DNA of 64,000 nt. Origin: Pseudomonadota bacterium (GTDB taxonomy: Bacteria > Pseudomonadota > Alphaproteobacteria > Rhizobiales > Xanthobacteraceae). Shown here piece by piece: positions 47,401-56,428 of this stretch; position 1 is the first letter of the stretch; every line of letters starts with the position of its first letter. The position numbers were made by a program, and so were the translations under genes. The notes under the pieces were generated by a model. That model was not told the origin of the DNA, made no database searches, and saw only the letters and a list, made by a program, of their open reading frames with translations. The stretch lies in the NCBI GenBank assembly GCA_023422775.1, contig JAFAGM010000093.1, positions 48,312-112,311 on the forward strand, given 5' to 3'.

Positions 47401-48660
47401 ATGGCAGCCGAGATCTCTGTTTCCCGCAAACCCGACGCCGCGGCTGTCATCCCGTGGCGAAGCCTCATCGCGGCTACGCTGGCCTTCGCCGTCGCCTGGG
47501 GCGGGGTCGTCTATGCCGCCAACAACAGCGTGCAGGGGGCCAAAAAGGAGGACGGCGGCTTTGACGGGGATGCGCCGACCGCGATCCTGATCGAGGCGAC
47601 CAGCGGCAGCGTGCTGTTCGAGAAGAGCGCCGACGAACTGCGCGCGCCTTCCAGCATGATGAAGCTGATGACGGTCGAGGTGGTCTTCAACGCCCTCAAG
47701 GAGGGTACGCTCAAGCTGACCGACGAATACCGCATCAGCGAGAACGCCTGGCGCAAGGGCGGCGCGCCGGCCGGCGGCTCGACCATGTTTGCGGCCCTCA
47801 ACAGCAAGGTCTCGGTGGAGGACCTGCTGCGCGGCGCCATCATCCAGAGCGGCAATGATTCCTGCATTGCGCTCGCCGAAGGCATGGCCGGCAACGAGCG
47901 CATCTTTGCCGCCGACTTCCTGACCAAACGCGCCCGCGAACTCGGCATGACGAAGTCGACCTTCGGCAATTCCAACGGACTGCCGGATCCAGCCAACAAG
48001 ATGACGGTGCGGGAGCTGTCCAAACTCGCCCGCCACCTGATTTTGACCTATCCCGACATGTACAAATTGTTCGGCGAGAAGGAATTCACCTGGAACAAGA
48101 TCCGCCAGCAGAACCGCAATCCGCTGCTGAATTCGCTCAATGGCGCCGACGGGCTGAAGACGGGATTCACGAAGGAGGGCGGCTACGGCATGGTCGGCTC
48201 CGCCGTGCAGAACGACACTCGGCTGATCGTCGTGGTCAACGGCCTCGATGATCCAGACGATCGGGCTTCCGAAGCGAAGAAGATGCTGGAATGGGGTTTT
48301 CGCAATTTCGAAACCCGGACGCTGTTCGCGGCCAACCAGTTGGTCGGCTACGCCAGGGTATTTGGCGGCGAGAGCCGTTCGGTGAAGCTTGCCAGCCCCG
48401 AACCGATCAAGGTGATGGTGCCGAAGAACGGCAACGAGAGGCTGATCGCGCGCATCATCTACAAGGGGCCCGTGGCGGCGCCGGTGAAGTCCGGCCAGCC
48501 GGTTGGCGTCGTCAGGGTATGGCGCGGCGCCAATGTCGCGATGGAAGCGCCGGTCTACGCGGCCGAAGCGGTCGGCACCGGTTCGACGGTGCGCCGCGCG
48601 ATCGACGGGGCGAGCGAACTCGTCATCGGCATGTTCCGCGCGGGCGCCGAGAAACTCTGA
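47401..48660 (+). CDS. D-alanyl-D-alanine carboxypeptidase, PBP5/6 (DacA/DacC) type
   Basis: 419 aa. N-terminal membrane/signal segment (WRSLIAATLAFAVAWGGVVYAA), penicillin-binding SxxK in SSMMKLM, SGN in IQSGNDSC and KTG in GLKTGFTKEGG, then the PBP5 C-terminal beta-domain and an amphipathic membrane anchor (VIGMFRAGAEKL). Trims pentapeptide stems. Its stop is 2 bases before tmk, so the two are co-transcribed. Confidence 0.93.
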   Translation: MAAEISVSRKPDAAAVIPWRSLIAATLAFAVAWGGVVYAANNSVQGAKKEDGGFDGDAPTAILIEATSGSVLFEKSADELRAPSSMMKLMTVEVVFNALKEGTLKLTDEYRISENAWRKGGAPAGGSTMFAALNSKVSVEDLLRGAIIQSGNDSCIALAEGMAGNERIFAADFLTKRARELGMTKSTFGNSNGLPDPANKMTVRELSKLARHLILTYPDMYKLFGEKEFTWNKIRQQNRNPLLNSLNGADGLKTGFTKEGGYGMVGSAVQNDTRLIVVVNGLDDPDDRASEAKKMLEWGFRNFETRTLFAANQLVGYARVFGGESRSVKLASPEPIKVMVPKNGNERLIARIIYKGPVAAPVKSGQPVGVVRVWRGANVAMEAPVYAAEAVGTGSTVRRAIDGASELVIGMFRAGAEKL

Positions 48661-48662
48661 CC

Positions 48663-49349
48663 ATGGCCGATACAGCGCCGATCCGGACTTCCGGGCGCGG
48701 GAAGTTCATCTCATTCGAGGGGGGCGAGGGCTCTGGAAAGTCCACGCAGATCAAGACGCTCGCGGAACGTCTTGCCACGGCGAAGCTGCGGACGATCGTC
48801 ACGCGTGAGCCGGGTGGCTCGCCGGGAGCTGAAATCATCAGGCATCTCGTGCTGTCGGGCATGGGCAAGCTGCTCGGGCCCGAGGCCGAGACGCTGCTGT
48901 TTGCCGCGGCACGCGACGACCATGTGCGTACCGTGATCCAGCCCGCGCTCAACCAGGGTACGTGGGTGCTGTGCGACCGCTTCTCGGATTCGACCCGCGC
49001 CTATCAGGGCAGGCTGGGGCAGGTATCGCCTGACGTCCTCAACGCCATGCAGCGGGTCACCATCGGCGATCTCAAGCCTGACCTGACCATCATTCTGGAT
49101 ATTCCCGTCGAGGTCGGCCTGAAGCGCGCCGCCGCCCGCCGCGGCAGCGGCGTGCCCGATCGTTTCGAGGCGGAAGATGTCCAGTTCCATCAGGATCTGC
49201 GCGACGCCTACAAGAAGATCGCCGCCGAGGATCCACAGCGCTGCGTCCTCGTCGACGCCGATGCCGATGCCGACACGGTCGCGGCCCAGATCTGGACCGC
49301 CGTGCGCGATCATCTGTTCGCCGTTCCGACGAAGGCGAGTTCCGCATGA
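48663..49349 (+). CDS. tmk: Thymidylate kinase
   Basis: 228 aa. P-loop FEGGEGSGKSTQ, DR(F/Y) motif LCDRFSDSTRAYQG, LID-region RRGSGVPDRFEAE. Phosphorylates dTMP for DNA synthesis. The last codons overlap holB (ATGA), the typical tmk-holB arrangement. Confidence 0.96.
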   Translation: MADTAPIRTSGRGKFISFEGGEGSGKSTQIKTLAERLATAKLRTIVTREPGGSPGAEIIRHLVLSGMGKLLGPEAETLLFAAARDDHVRTVIQPALNQGTWVLCDRFSDSTRAYQGRLGQVSPDVLNAMQRVTIGDLKPDLTIILDIPVEVGLKRAAARRGSGVPDRFEAEDVQFHQDLRDAYKKIAAEDPQRCVLVDADADADTVAAQIWTAVRDHLFAVPTKASSA

Positions 49350-50386
49350 GCGCCCGCAAGACCGAGCCGGAGATGGCGGTCAGGCATCCCCGCGAAACGG
49401 CCGACCTGTTCGGCCATGGAGAGGCGGAAGCGGCGTTGCTGAATGCCTACCGCAGCGGGCGGATTCCGCACGCCTGGCTGATCGGCGGCCCACAGGGCAT
49501 AGGCAAGGCGACGCTGGCCTATCGCATGGCGCGGTTCGTGCTCGCCAACGCGGATCCCATGAAGCCTTCGGTGCAGCGTGCCGAGGCGCTGGCGCTCGAC
49601 CCCAACGATCCCGTCGCCCGCCAGGTCGGGGCCAACGCCCATGGCGGCCTGTTGGTGCTCGAGCGCGGCCTCAACGATCGCGGTGTGCTGCGCACGGTCA
49701 TCACCGTGGACGAAACGCGCGAGACGATTTCGTTTTTCGGCTCGACCGCGGCGGTGGACGGCTGGCGGGTCTGCATCGTCGACACCGTCGACGAACTCAA
49801 TCCGAACGCGGCGAATGCGCTGCTCAAGATTCTCGAAGAGCCGCCGCAACGATCGCTGTTCCTGCTCGTCAGTCACTCGCCGGCCCGGGCGTTGCCGACG
49901 ATCCTGTCCCGTTGCCGCAAACTGCCACTGCGGCCGCTCGCGACCGACGACGTGATCCGCGCGGCCGCGCAGGCCGCCGACATCGCACCCGATGATCCCG
50001 CTTTGGCGGAAGCTGCCGATGCGTCGGAGGGGAGTGTATCGCGCGCGCTGACCTTGATGGGCGGCGACGCGCTCAAGCTGCAGCAGCGGACCGCCGCGCT
50101 GCTGGCGAGCCTGCCGCGGGTCGATCCGCGCGAACTGCATGCGCTGGGCGATGCGCTCGGCACCAGCGACCGTGTGGCGCTGGCCGCCTTCATCGACGGC
50201 ATCGATCGCTGGATCGGCGAAAAGCTGCGCGCCGACGACGCCAACGCGAACCTTCCCCGCCTTGCACGGCTGGCGGAGGTATGGGAAAAGATCGTCCGCG
50301 CCGCGCGCGACACAGAATCGTACAATCTGGAGCGAAAACCGCTGGTTTTCTCGGTGTTCGGGATGCTCGCGGAAGCAACGCGGTAA
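49346..50386 (+). CDS. holB: DNA polymerase III delta' subunit
   Basis: 346 aa AAA+ clamp-loader subunit. Walker-A-like GGPQGIGKATLAYRMARFV, sensor regions VDTVDELNPNAANALLKILEEPP and SHSPARALPTILSRCRKLPLRPL. The four-Cys zinc motif of E. coli delta' is not visible; a long basic/acidic loop (ALALDPNDPVARQVGANAHGG) stands in its place, as in other alphaproteobacteria. Confidence 0.95.
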   Translation: MSARKTEPEMAVRHPRETADLFGHGEAEAALLNAYRSGRIPHAWLIGGPQGIGKATLAYRMARFVLANADPMKPSVQRAEALALDPNDPVARQVGANAHGGLLVLERGLNDRGVLRTVITVDETRETISFFGSTAAVDGWRVCIVDTVDELNPNAANALLKILEEPPQRSLFLLVSHSPARALPTILSRCRKLPLRPLATDDVIRAAAQAADIAPDDPALAEAADASEGSVSRALTLMGGDALKLQQRTAALLASLPRVDPRELHALGDALGTSDRVALAAFIDGIDRWIGEKLRADDANANLPRLARLAEVWEKIVRAARDTESYNLERKPLVFSVFGMLAEATR

Positions 50387-50438
50387 CGCTCCGCCGGACA
50401 TCAATCCCGACAATCGCTTAAGTCAAAAGGAATTCATC

Positions 50439-52304
50439 GTGGCGACGGCTGCAAAGAAAGCTTCGAAAAAGCGCAAGGCGAAGAAGGCGCGCAAGCCGGC
50501 CACCGGCGCCAGCAAAAAGGTCGCAGCCAAAAAGCGGGTGGCCGAGAGCAGGCGCGGCGTGAAGGTTTCGAAGAAGGTTGCAAAGAAGGTCGCGAAGAAG
50601 CCGGCGAAAAAAGCTGCAAAAAAGATTGCAGGGAAGTCTGCCAGAAAGGCAGCAAAGAAAGCGACCAGGAAGCCGGCGAGGAAAACCACCCCGAAGAAGC
50701 GCGCGCTAGCGCCGCAAATTGAGACTACAGTAGAGGTAGCGCCCGTGGCGGTTTCCGACCGCAAAACCTACTTCATCACGACGCCCATCTTCTATCCGAA
50801 CGGAATACCGCACATCGGCCATGCCTACACGGCCATGGTTACCGACGCGATCGCCCGCTTTCAGCGGCTCGACGGGTTCGATGTCCTGTTTCTGACGGGC
50901 ACCGATGAGCACGGCCTGAAAATGCAGCAAACCGCTGTCGCCGAAGGCCTCACGCCGCTCGCGCTTGCCGATCGCAACTCCGCACGCTTCCGCGAGATGA
51001 TGACCGCGCTCAACATCTCCTATGACGATTACATCCGCACCACCGAGCCGCGCCACGAGCGAGCGTGCCAGGCGCTCTGGCGCGCGATCGAGAAGAACGG
51101 CGATATCTATCTCGGCAAGTATGCGGGCTGGTATTCGGTTCGTCAGGAGGCTTACTTTGACGAAGCGGAAACCACCATCGGGCCCGACGGTGTCCGCCGC
51201 GAACCGCTGGGCTCGCCGGTCGAGTGGGCCGAGGAAGAAACCTATTTCTTCCGCCTGTCGGCTTATCAGGACAAGTTGCTCGCGCTCTATGCGGACGTTC
51301 CCGATTTCGTGCTGCCGCGCGAGCGGCTGAATGAAGTTGCGAGTTTCGTCAAAAGTGGACTGAAGGATCTCTCGGTTTCGCGGACGACGTTCGACTGGGG
51401 CATCAAGGTGCCGGACGCTCCGTCTCACGTGATGTATGTGTGGATGGATGCGCTCACCAACTACATCACGGCCGCCGGCTATCCCGACGTCGAGAGCGAC
51501 GGATTCCGGCGCTACTGGCCGGCCAGCCTGCACGTCACCGGCAAGGATATCGTGCGGTTCCACGCCGTTTACTGGCCCGCATTCCTGATGTCGGCCGGCG
51601 TTGCCGTTCCACAACGGGTGTTCAGTCACGGCTTCCTGCTCAACCGCGGCGAGAAGATGTCGAAATCGGTCGGCAACGTCGTCGATCCCTTCACCATGGC
51701 GGCGCATTACGGCGTCGACCAGATACGCTATTTCTTCATGCGGGAAGTGTCGTTCGGCCAGGACGGCAGCTACAACCACGAGGCCATCGTCGCGCGCATC
51801 AATGCCGACCTCGCCAACGATCTCGGCAATCTGGCGCAGCGCTCGCTGTCGATGATCGCCAAGCAACTCGGCGGCGTGCTGCCTGAGCCCGGCGAATTCA
51901 CCGACAACGACAAGGCGATCCTGGCGGAAGCCGATGCCATGCTGGAAGCCTCGCGCAGGGCAATGGCGACGCAACAGATCCATCAGTGGCTGAACGTGGT
52001 GTGGTCCGTGGTGGCGGAAGCCAACCGCTACTTCGCAGGCGAGGCGCCGTGGGCGCTGGCCAAGACCGATCCGGCGCGGCAGAAGACCGTGCTGTACGTG
52101 ACCGCCGAAGTGGTGCGCCAGATCGCGATCCTGACGCAGCCGGTCATGCCCGATGCCTCGAAGAAGCTGCTCGACAGCCTCGGCATTCCCGACGAAATGC
52201 AGGCGCGCGACTTTGCGGCGCTCGGCACGCGGATCAGGCCGGCCACGCCGTTGCCGCCGCCGGTCGGCGTATTTCCGCGCTATATCGAACCAAAGGTGGA
52301 TTGA
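50439..52304 (+). CDS. metG: Methionyl-tRNA synthetase with Lys/Ala-rich N-terminal extension (GTG start)
   Basis: 621 aa from GTG 50439 (AAAAGG 8-9 bases upstream). Residues 1-~95 are a histone-H1-like tail of repeated KKA, KKPA, RKP units (50439-50725), followed by the complete MetRS: PIFYPNGIPHIGHAYTAM (HIGH motif HIGH in IPHIGH), TGTDEHG, and KMSKS in NRGEKMSKSVGN. No C-terminal Trbp111 domain. The core is a normal ~520-aa enzyme. A second in-frame GTG at 50745 (GAGGT 8 bases upstream) would give the enzyme without the tail. The tail may bind tRNA or DNA. Confidence 0.94.
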   Translation: MATAAKKASKKRKAKKARKPATGASKKVAAKKRVAESRRGVKVSKKVAKKVAKKPAKKAAKKIAGKSARKAAKKATRKPARKTTPKKRALAPQIETTVEVAPVAVSDRKTYFITTPIFYPNGIPHIGHAYTAMVTDAIARFQRLDGFDVLFLTGTDEHGLKMQQTAVAEGLTPLALADRNSARFREMMTALNISYDDYIRTTEPRHERACQALWRAIEKNGDIYLGKYAGWYSVRQEAYFDEAETTIGPDGVRREPLGSPVEWAEEETYFFRLSAYQDKLLALYADVPDFVLPRERLNEVASFVKSGLKDLSVSRTTFDWGIKVPDAPSHVMYVWMDALTNYITAAGYPDVESDGFRRYWPASLHVTGKDIVRFHAVYWPAFLMSAGVAVPQRVFSHGFLLNRGEKMSKSVGNVVDPFTMAAHYGVDQIRYFFMREVSFGQDGSYNHEAIVARINADLANDLGNLAQRSLSMIAKQLGGVLPEPGEFTDNDKAILAEADAMLEASRRAMATQQIHQWLNVVWSVVAEANRYFAGEAPWALAKTDPARQKTVLYVTAEVVRQIAILTQPVMPDASKKLLDSLGIPDEMQARDFAALGTRIRPATPLPPPVGVFPRYIEPKVD

Positions 52305-52318
52305 ACAGTTTGCAGGCC

Positions 52319-53110
52319 ATGCTCGTCGACAGCCACTGCCATCTCGACTTTCCGGATTTCGCCGAGGATCTCGACGGCATCGTTGCGCGTGCCGAGGCGG
52401 CCGGTGTCGGCCGGATCGTCACGATCTCGACCCGCGTCAGGCGGCTCGGCGGGCTGCTTGCGATCGCCGAACGGTTTCCCAACGTCTATTGCTCGGCCGG
52501 TACCCATCCGCATCATGCCGATGAGGAAGACGGCATTCCTGCCGGCGAACTGATCGAGCTGACGAAGCACCCGAAGGTCGTTGCGCTGGGCGAGGCGGGG
52601 CTAGATTATTTCTATGAGCACGGCTCCCCCGAGGCGCAGGAGCGCGGTTTTCGCGCCCATATCGCAGCCGCGCGCGCGACCGGATTGCCGCTGGTGATCC
52701 ACACCCGCGAGGCGGATGAAGACTGCAGCCGGATACTTGAAGACGAAGCAGGGAAGGGGCCGTTCAAGGCCGTGCTGCATTGCTATACCGGCGGGCGCGA
52801 ACTGGCGATGAAGGCGATTGCGCTCGGCCTGTCGATCTCGTTCACGGGCATCGTGACGTTCAAGAAGTCCGAGGCGTTGCGCGAACTCGCAGCCGAACTG
52901 CCGGCCGATCGCATCATGGTCGAAACCGATGCGCCCTATCTGGCGCCCGGAAAATTTCGCGGCAAGCGCAACGAGCCGGCCTACGTCGTCGAAGTCGCCA
53001 GGGTACTTGCGGAGGCCCGCGGCGCCTCGCTGGAAGAGATTTCGCGGCAGACGACGGAGAATTTCTTTCGCCTGTTCTCGAAAGTGCCGACAGCAAAGGC
53101 CACGGCATGA
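52319..53110 (+). CDS. tatD: TatD-family metal-dependent deoxyribonuclease
   Basis: 263 aa TIM-barrel hydrolase. Metal ligands in VDSHCHLDF, GEAGLDYFYE, LPLVIHTREADED, LHCYTGG and VETDAPYLAP. TatD acts as a 3'-5' exonuclease; the YcfH/YjjV-type is usual next to metG and holB. ATG 52319 is 12 bases after metG. Its stop overlaps the next gene (ATGA). Confidence 0.93.
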   Translation: MLVDSHCHLDFPDFAEDLDGIVARAEAAGVGRIVTISTRVRRLGGLLAIAERFPNVYCSAGTHPHHADEEDGIPAGELIELTKHPKVVALGEAGLDYFYEHGSPEAQERGFRAHIAAARATGLPLVIHTREADEDCSRILEDEAGKGPFKAVLHCYTGGRELAMKAIALGLSISFTGIVTFKKSEALRELAAELPADRIMVETDAPYLAPGKFRGKRNEPAYVVEVARVLAEARGASLEEISRQTTENFFRLFSKVPTAKATA

Positions 53111-53922
53111 CGTTGACGCTGACGATCCTCGGCTGCGGCTCTTCCGCCGGCGTGCCGCGTCCGGCGCTCGGCTGGGGCGCCTGCGATCCCAACAATCCAA
53201 AAAACCGGCGACGACGCTGCTCGCTGCTGGTCGAGCGCACAGGTGCCCACGGCACCACGCGGATCGTGATCGACACCTCGCCCGACCTGCGCGAGCAATT
53301 GATCGACGCCGAAGTCGATCACATCGACGCGGTGTACCTGACGCATGAACATGCCGATCAGACCCACGGCATCGACGATCTGCGGTCGGTCGTGCTGCAC
53401 CAGCGCCGCCGCATTCCGGTCTACTTCAACCAGTCGACCGCCAAAGACATCATGGCGCGGTTCTCCTATTGTTTCATCTCGCCCGAGGGCAGCGACTATC
53501 CGCCGATCCTGACGCGTCATTCGATCGAGGCCGGCGAGAGTCATACCACGGAAGGCAAGGGCGGCCCGGTAAAGCTCACCGCCTTCCTGGTTCACCACGG
53601 CAGGATACCCGCGCTGGGATTCCGCGTTGGCAATGCCGCCTATACGCCCGACCTGCACGACATTCCCCAGGAGAGTTGGCCTGCACTGGAGAACCTCGAC
53701 CTCTGGATCGTCGACGGGTTGCGGTATGCGGGCCATCCCAGCCACTTCAGCGTCAATGACGCGCTGTCCTGGATCGAGCGCTTCAAGCCGAAACAAGCCG
53801 TCGTCACCAACATGCACTCCGACCTCGATTACGAGGTGTTGCGGCAGAGCCTGCCTGCCGGTGTGATCCCGGCCTATGACGGGATGAAGCTGACGCTGGA
53901 GCAGGAGCGCCAGAAGGGGTAG
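53107..53922 (+). CDS. MBL-fold hydrolase, PhnP/phosphoribosyl cyclic phosphodiesterase-like
   Basis: 271 aa. MBL motif THEHADQTHGIDDLR, upstream GCGSSAGVPRPALGWG typical of the family, and HSDLDYE near the end. Homologues hydrolyse cyclic phosphodiesters (PhnP) or act in tRNA/RNA end processing; the substrate is not known here. Translation coupled to tatD by the ATGA overlap. Confidence 0.87.
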   Translation: MTLTLTILGCGSSAGVPRPALGWGACDPNNPKNRRRRCSLLVERTGAHGTTRIVIDTSPDLREQLIDAEVDHIDAVYLTHEHADQTHGIDDLRSVVLHQRRRIPVYFNQSTAKDIMARFSYCFISPEGSDYPPILTRHSIEAGESHTTEGKGGPVKLTAFLVHHGRIPALGFRVGNAAYTPDLHDIPQESWPALENLDLWIVDGLRYAGHPSHFSVNDALSWIERFKPKQAVVTNMHSDLDYEVLRQSLPAGVIPAYDGMKLTLEQERQKG

Positions 53923-53951
53923 TCTGTGCTGAGCCCAAGTTGGGAACTGCG

Positions 53952-54584
53952 ATGATTGGCCTGTTCTTCGAAGTCCAAACGCGGCCCGGGCACCGGGATC
54001 AATATCTCGGTCTCGCCGCAGCGCTGAAGCCCGAGCTCGAGGCGATCGGCGGCTGCCTCTTCATCGATCGCTTCAGGAGTTTGACGCGGGAAGACCTGCT
54101 TCTATCGCACCAGATATGGCAAGACGAGGGAGCCCTGACCGCCTGGCGCGCCCACGGCCACCATCATGAGGTCCAGACCATCGGCCGCGAGAAGGTGTTT
54201 TCGGACTACCGCATTCGCGTAGCCCAGGTGATCCACGAAGCAAGGCCCGGACAGCCGGTCTGGCATCCCGAGCGGCGCACGCCCTACAACGATCCCGCGA
54301 GGCGCCCGCCAACCTACATCCTCACGACGGAATCGAAGAGCGCGACGCTCCCCGTGCAGACCGAATGGCGCCGCGACGCCTTCGCCAGCGTCTATCGTGA
54401 CGGTCAGTTCGCGCATCTGATCGATCTGCCGGACCATGCAGCCGGCGTCGAATTCGGCGCCCGGCTGTTTGCCGACCCAACCACGGAATACTTCCGCATT
54501 TTCGAAATCATGCGCGACTACGGCATGTACGAGCGAACCGAGGCGCCGCAGTATTACCCGCCGGTCAGGCGGGAGCAGGTGTAA
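53952..54584 (+). CDS. ABM-domain (antibiotic biosynthesis monooxygenase-like) protein
   Basis: 210 aa. N-terminal ferredoxin-like ABM domain (IGLFFEVQTRPGHRDQYLGLAAALKPEL, FRSLTREDLLLSHQIWQDEGALTAWRAHGHHH). The C-terminal half is a second related module (VYRDGQFAHLIDLPDHAAG; QYYPPVRREQV). Members are haem-degrading or quinol monooxygenases, or simply dimeric alpha-beta barrels; the substrate is not recognisable. GGGAACTGCG precedes ATG 53952. 29 bases after the MBL gene, so possibly the last of the operon. Confidence 0.75.
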   Translation: MIGLFFEVQTRPGHRDQYLGLAAALKPELEAIGGCLFIDRFRSLTREDLLLSHQIWQDEGALTAWRAHGHHHEVQTIGREKVFSDYRIRVAQVIHEARPGQPVWHPERRTPYNDPARRPPTYILTTESKSATLPVQTEWRRDAFASVYRDGQFAHLIDLPDHAAGVEFGARLFADPTTEYFRIFEIMRDYGMYERTEAPQYYPPVRREQV

Positions 54585-54609
54585 CAGTTGCGAAATCAAA
54601 ATCTATCCC

Positions 54610-54727
54610 GTCATTGCGAGCGTAGCGAAGCAATCCATCGCGCCGTTAGCGCAAGAGGAAGAATGGATTGCTTCGCGGAGCCTGTCATCGGGCGCGCATT
54701 CGCGCGACCCGCTGGCTCGCAATGACA
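54610..54727. repeat. Interspersed palindromic repeat (CGTCATTGCGAGCG...CTCGCAATGACAG)
   Basis: The ends CGTCATTGCGAGCG and CTCGCAATGACAG are inverted, and an inner GAAGCAATCCATCG/GGATTGCTTCG pair adds a second stem. This mosaic repeat is widespread between convergent genes in Bradyrhizobium and relatives. Here it sits between the ABM gene and the acyl-CoA synthetase gene. Confidence 0.85.
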
Positions 54728-54737
54728 GCGGCGGGTG

Positions 54738-56387
54738 CTACGCCGAAATCGCCTTTGCCGAGTCCACCTGCTCGCGCAGCATGAATTTCTGGATCTTGCC
54801 GGTAGACGTCTTCGGGATCGGCCCGAACACGACAGACTTCGGCGTCTTGAAGCCGGACATGTGGCCGCGGCAGAAGGTGATGATCTCGGCCTCCGTCGCC
54901 TTGGCGCCGTCCTTCAGTTCGACGAAGGCGCAGGGCACTTCGCCCCATTTGGAATCGGGCTTTGCGACCACGGCCGCGAACAGCACCGCGGGGTGCTTGT
55001 AGAGGATGTCCTCCACCTCCACCGATGAGATGTTCTCGCCGCCTGATATGATGATGTCCTTGGAGCGGTCCTTGATGATGACGTAGCCATGCTCATCGAG
55101 CACGCCGAGATCGCCGGTATGAAACCAGCCGCCGGCGAAGGCTTCCTGCGTTGCCTTCTCGTTCTTCAGATAGCCCTTCATGACGATGTTGCCGCGGAAC
55201 ATCACCTCGCCGATGGTCTCGCCGTCGCGCGGCACTTCCCGCATGGTCTCGGGATCGAGCACGGTGACGGCCTCCTCGAGCGGGTAGGGGACACCCTGCC
55301 GGCGTTTCAGCTGGGCACGCTGATCGGCGGGCAGTTCATCCCAGCCCGGCTGTTCGGCGCAGACGGAGGCGGGGCCGTAGACTTCAGTCAGCCCGTAGAC
55401 ATGCGTCAGCTTGATGCCGATGCTTTCGGCGCCTTCGAGCACGGCGACCGGAGGCGCGGCACCCGCGATCAGTCCGACCACCGGGCGGGCGGCCTTTCCC
55501 TTGGGCGCGCCCGGTGCGTTGATCAGCGTGTTGTAGACGATCGGTGCGCCGCACATGTGGGTAACGCCGTGCTGCGGGATCAGTTCGAAAATCTTGGCCG
55601 GATCGACCTTGCGCAGGCAGACATTGATGCCGGCGGAGGCCGCTATCGTCCACGGAAAGCACCAGCCGTTGCAGTGGAACATCGGCAGCGTCCAGAGGTA
55701 AACCGGATGCTGCCCGAGGTTGCCGGCCAGGATGTTGCTGACGGCGTTGAGATAGGCGCCGCGGTGATGCGTCACCACGCCCTTCGGATTGCCGGTCGTG
55801 CCGGAGGTATAGCTCAGCGCGATCGCGTCCCATTCGTCGGCGGGCAGCCTTGCGACGAAGCTGGGATCGCCGGCTGCGACCGCCGCCTCGTATTCGATTT
55901 CGCCGATGCGCTTGCCGCCCGCAAACGCCGCGTCGTCGACGTCGACCACGAAAGGCTTGGGCGCTTTCATCAGCGTCAGCGCTTCCGCGATCACGCCCGA
56001 AAACTCCGGATCGACCAGAATGATTTTGGCACCGCCATGGTCGAGCTGGAAGGCGATGGACGGCGCATCGAGCCGGATGTTCAGCGCGTTCAGCACGGCG
56101 CCCGCCATCGGCACGGCAAAATGCACCTCGTTCATGGCAGGGATATTCGGCAGCATCGCCGCCACCGTGTCGCCGATGCCGATGCCACGGCCGGCAAGCC
56201 AGGATGCAAAGCGCCGGCAGCGCTCATAGGTCTGCGCCCAGGTGAAGCTGCGGCCCTCATAGACCGCGCTGACATGATCGGGATAGACGGCGGCACTGCG
56301 GGCGAGAAAACTCAGCGGCGTCAGCGGCACGTAGTTCGCCGGCGTCTTGTCCAATCCGATTGCGTACTGGTTCCGGGCTGCGCTCAT
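54738..56387 (-). CDS. Acyl-CoA synthetase (AMP-forming), fadD/medium-chain type
   Basis: 549 aa ANL-superfamily ligase. ATP loop LSYTSGTTGNPKGVV, CGAPIVYNTLIN, YGLTEVYGP, GWFHTGDLGVLDEHGYV and catalytic Lys in STGKIQKF. Close in style to the fatty-acyl/3-methylmercaptopropionyl-CoA ligases (DmdB-like). Third gene of the TRAP-transporter operon (41 bases after the permease), suggesting that the imported compound is activated to a CoA thioester. Start 56387 (MSAARNQYAIG). Confidence 0.9.
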   Translation of the reverse strand: MSAARNQYAIGLDKTPANYVPLTPLSFLARSAAVYPDHVSAVYEGRSFTWAQTYERCRRFASWLAGRGIGIGDTVAAMLPNIPAMNEVHFAVPMAGAVLNALNIRLDAPSIAFQLDHGGAKIILVDPEFSGVIAEALTLMKAPKPFVVDVDDAAFAGGKRIGEIEYEAAVAAGDPSFVARLPADEWDAIALSYTSGTTGNPKGVVTHHRGAYLNAVSNILAGNLGQHPVYLWTLPMFHCNGWCFPWTIAASAGINVCLRKVDPAKIFELIPQHGVTHMCGAPIVYNTLINAPGAPKGKAARPVVGLIAGAAPPVAVLEGAESIGIKLTHVYGLTEVYGPASVCAEQPGWDELPADQRAQLKRRQGVPYPLEEAVTVLDPETMREVPRDGETIGEVMFRGNIVMKGYLKNEKATQEAFAGGWFHTGDLGVLDEHGYVIIKDRSKDIIISGGENISSVEVEDILYKHPAVLFAAVVAKPDSKWGEVPCAFVELKDGAKATEAEIITFCRGHMSGFKTPKSVVFGPIPKTSTGKIQKFMLREQVDSAKAISA

Positions 56388-56428
56388 CGGCTTTGTCCCA
56401 TCTGCAAAATTTGACTTACAAGAACGAC

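Noticed and set aside
46867..48036. 389-codon minus-strand frame spanning the hydrolase start and the carboxypeptidase gene
   Set aside because: Out of frame with both real genes and contains two unrelated shadow segments; no ribosome site.
50439..50735. Lys-rich segment as a separate histone-like gene before metG
   Set aside because: The frame continues without a stop into MetRS and there is no intervening gene end, so I annotate one protein and report the internal start as a question.
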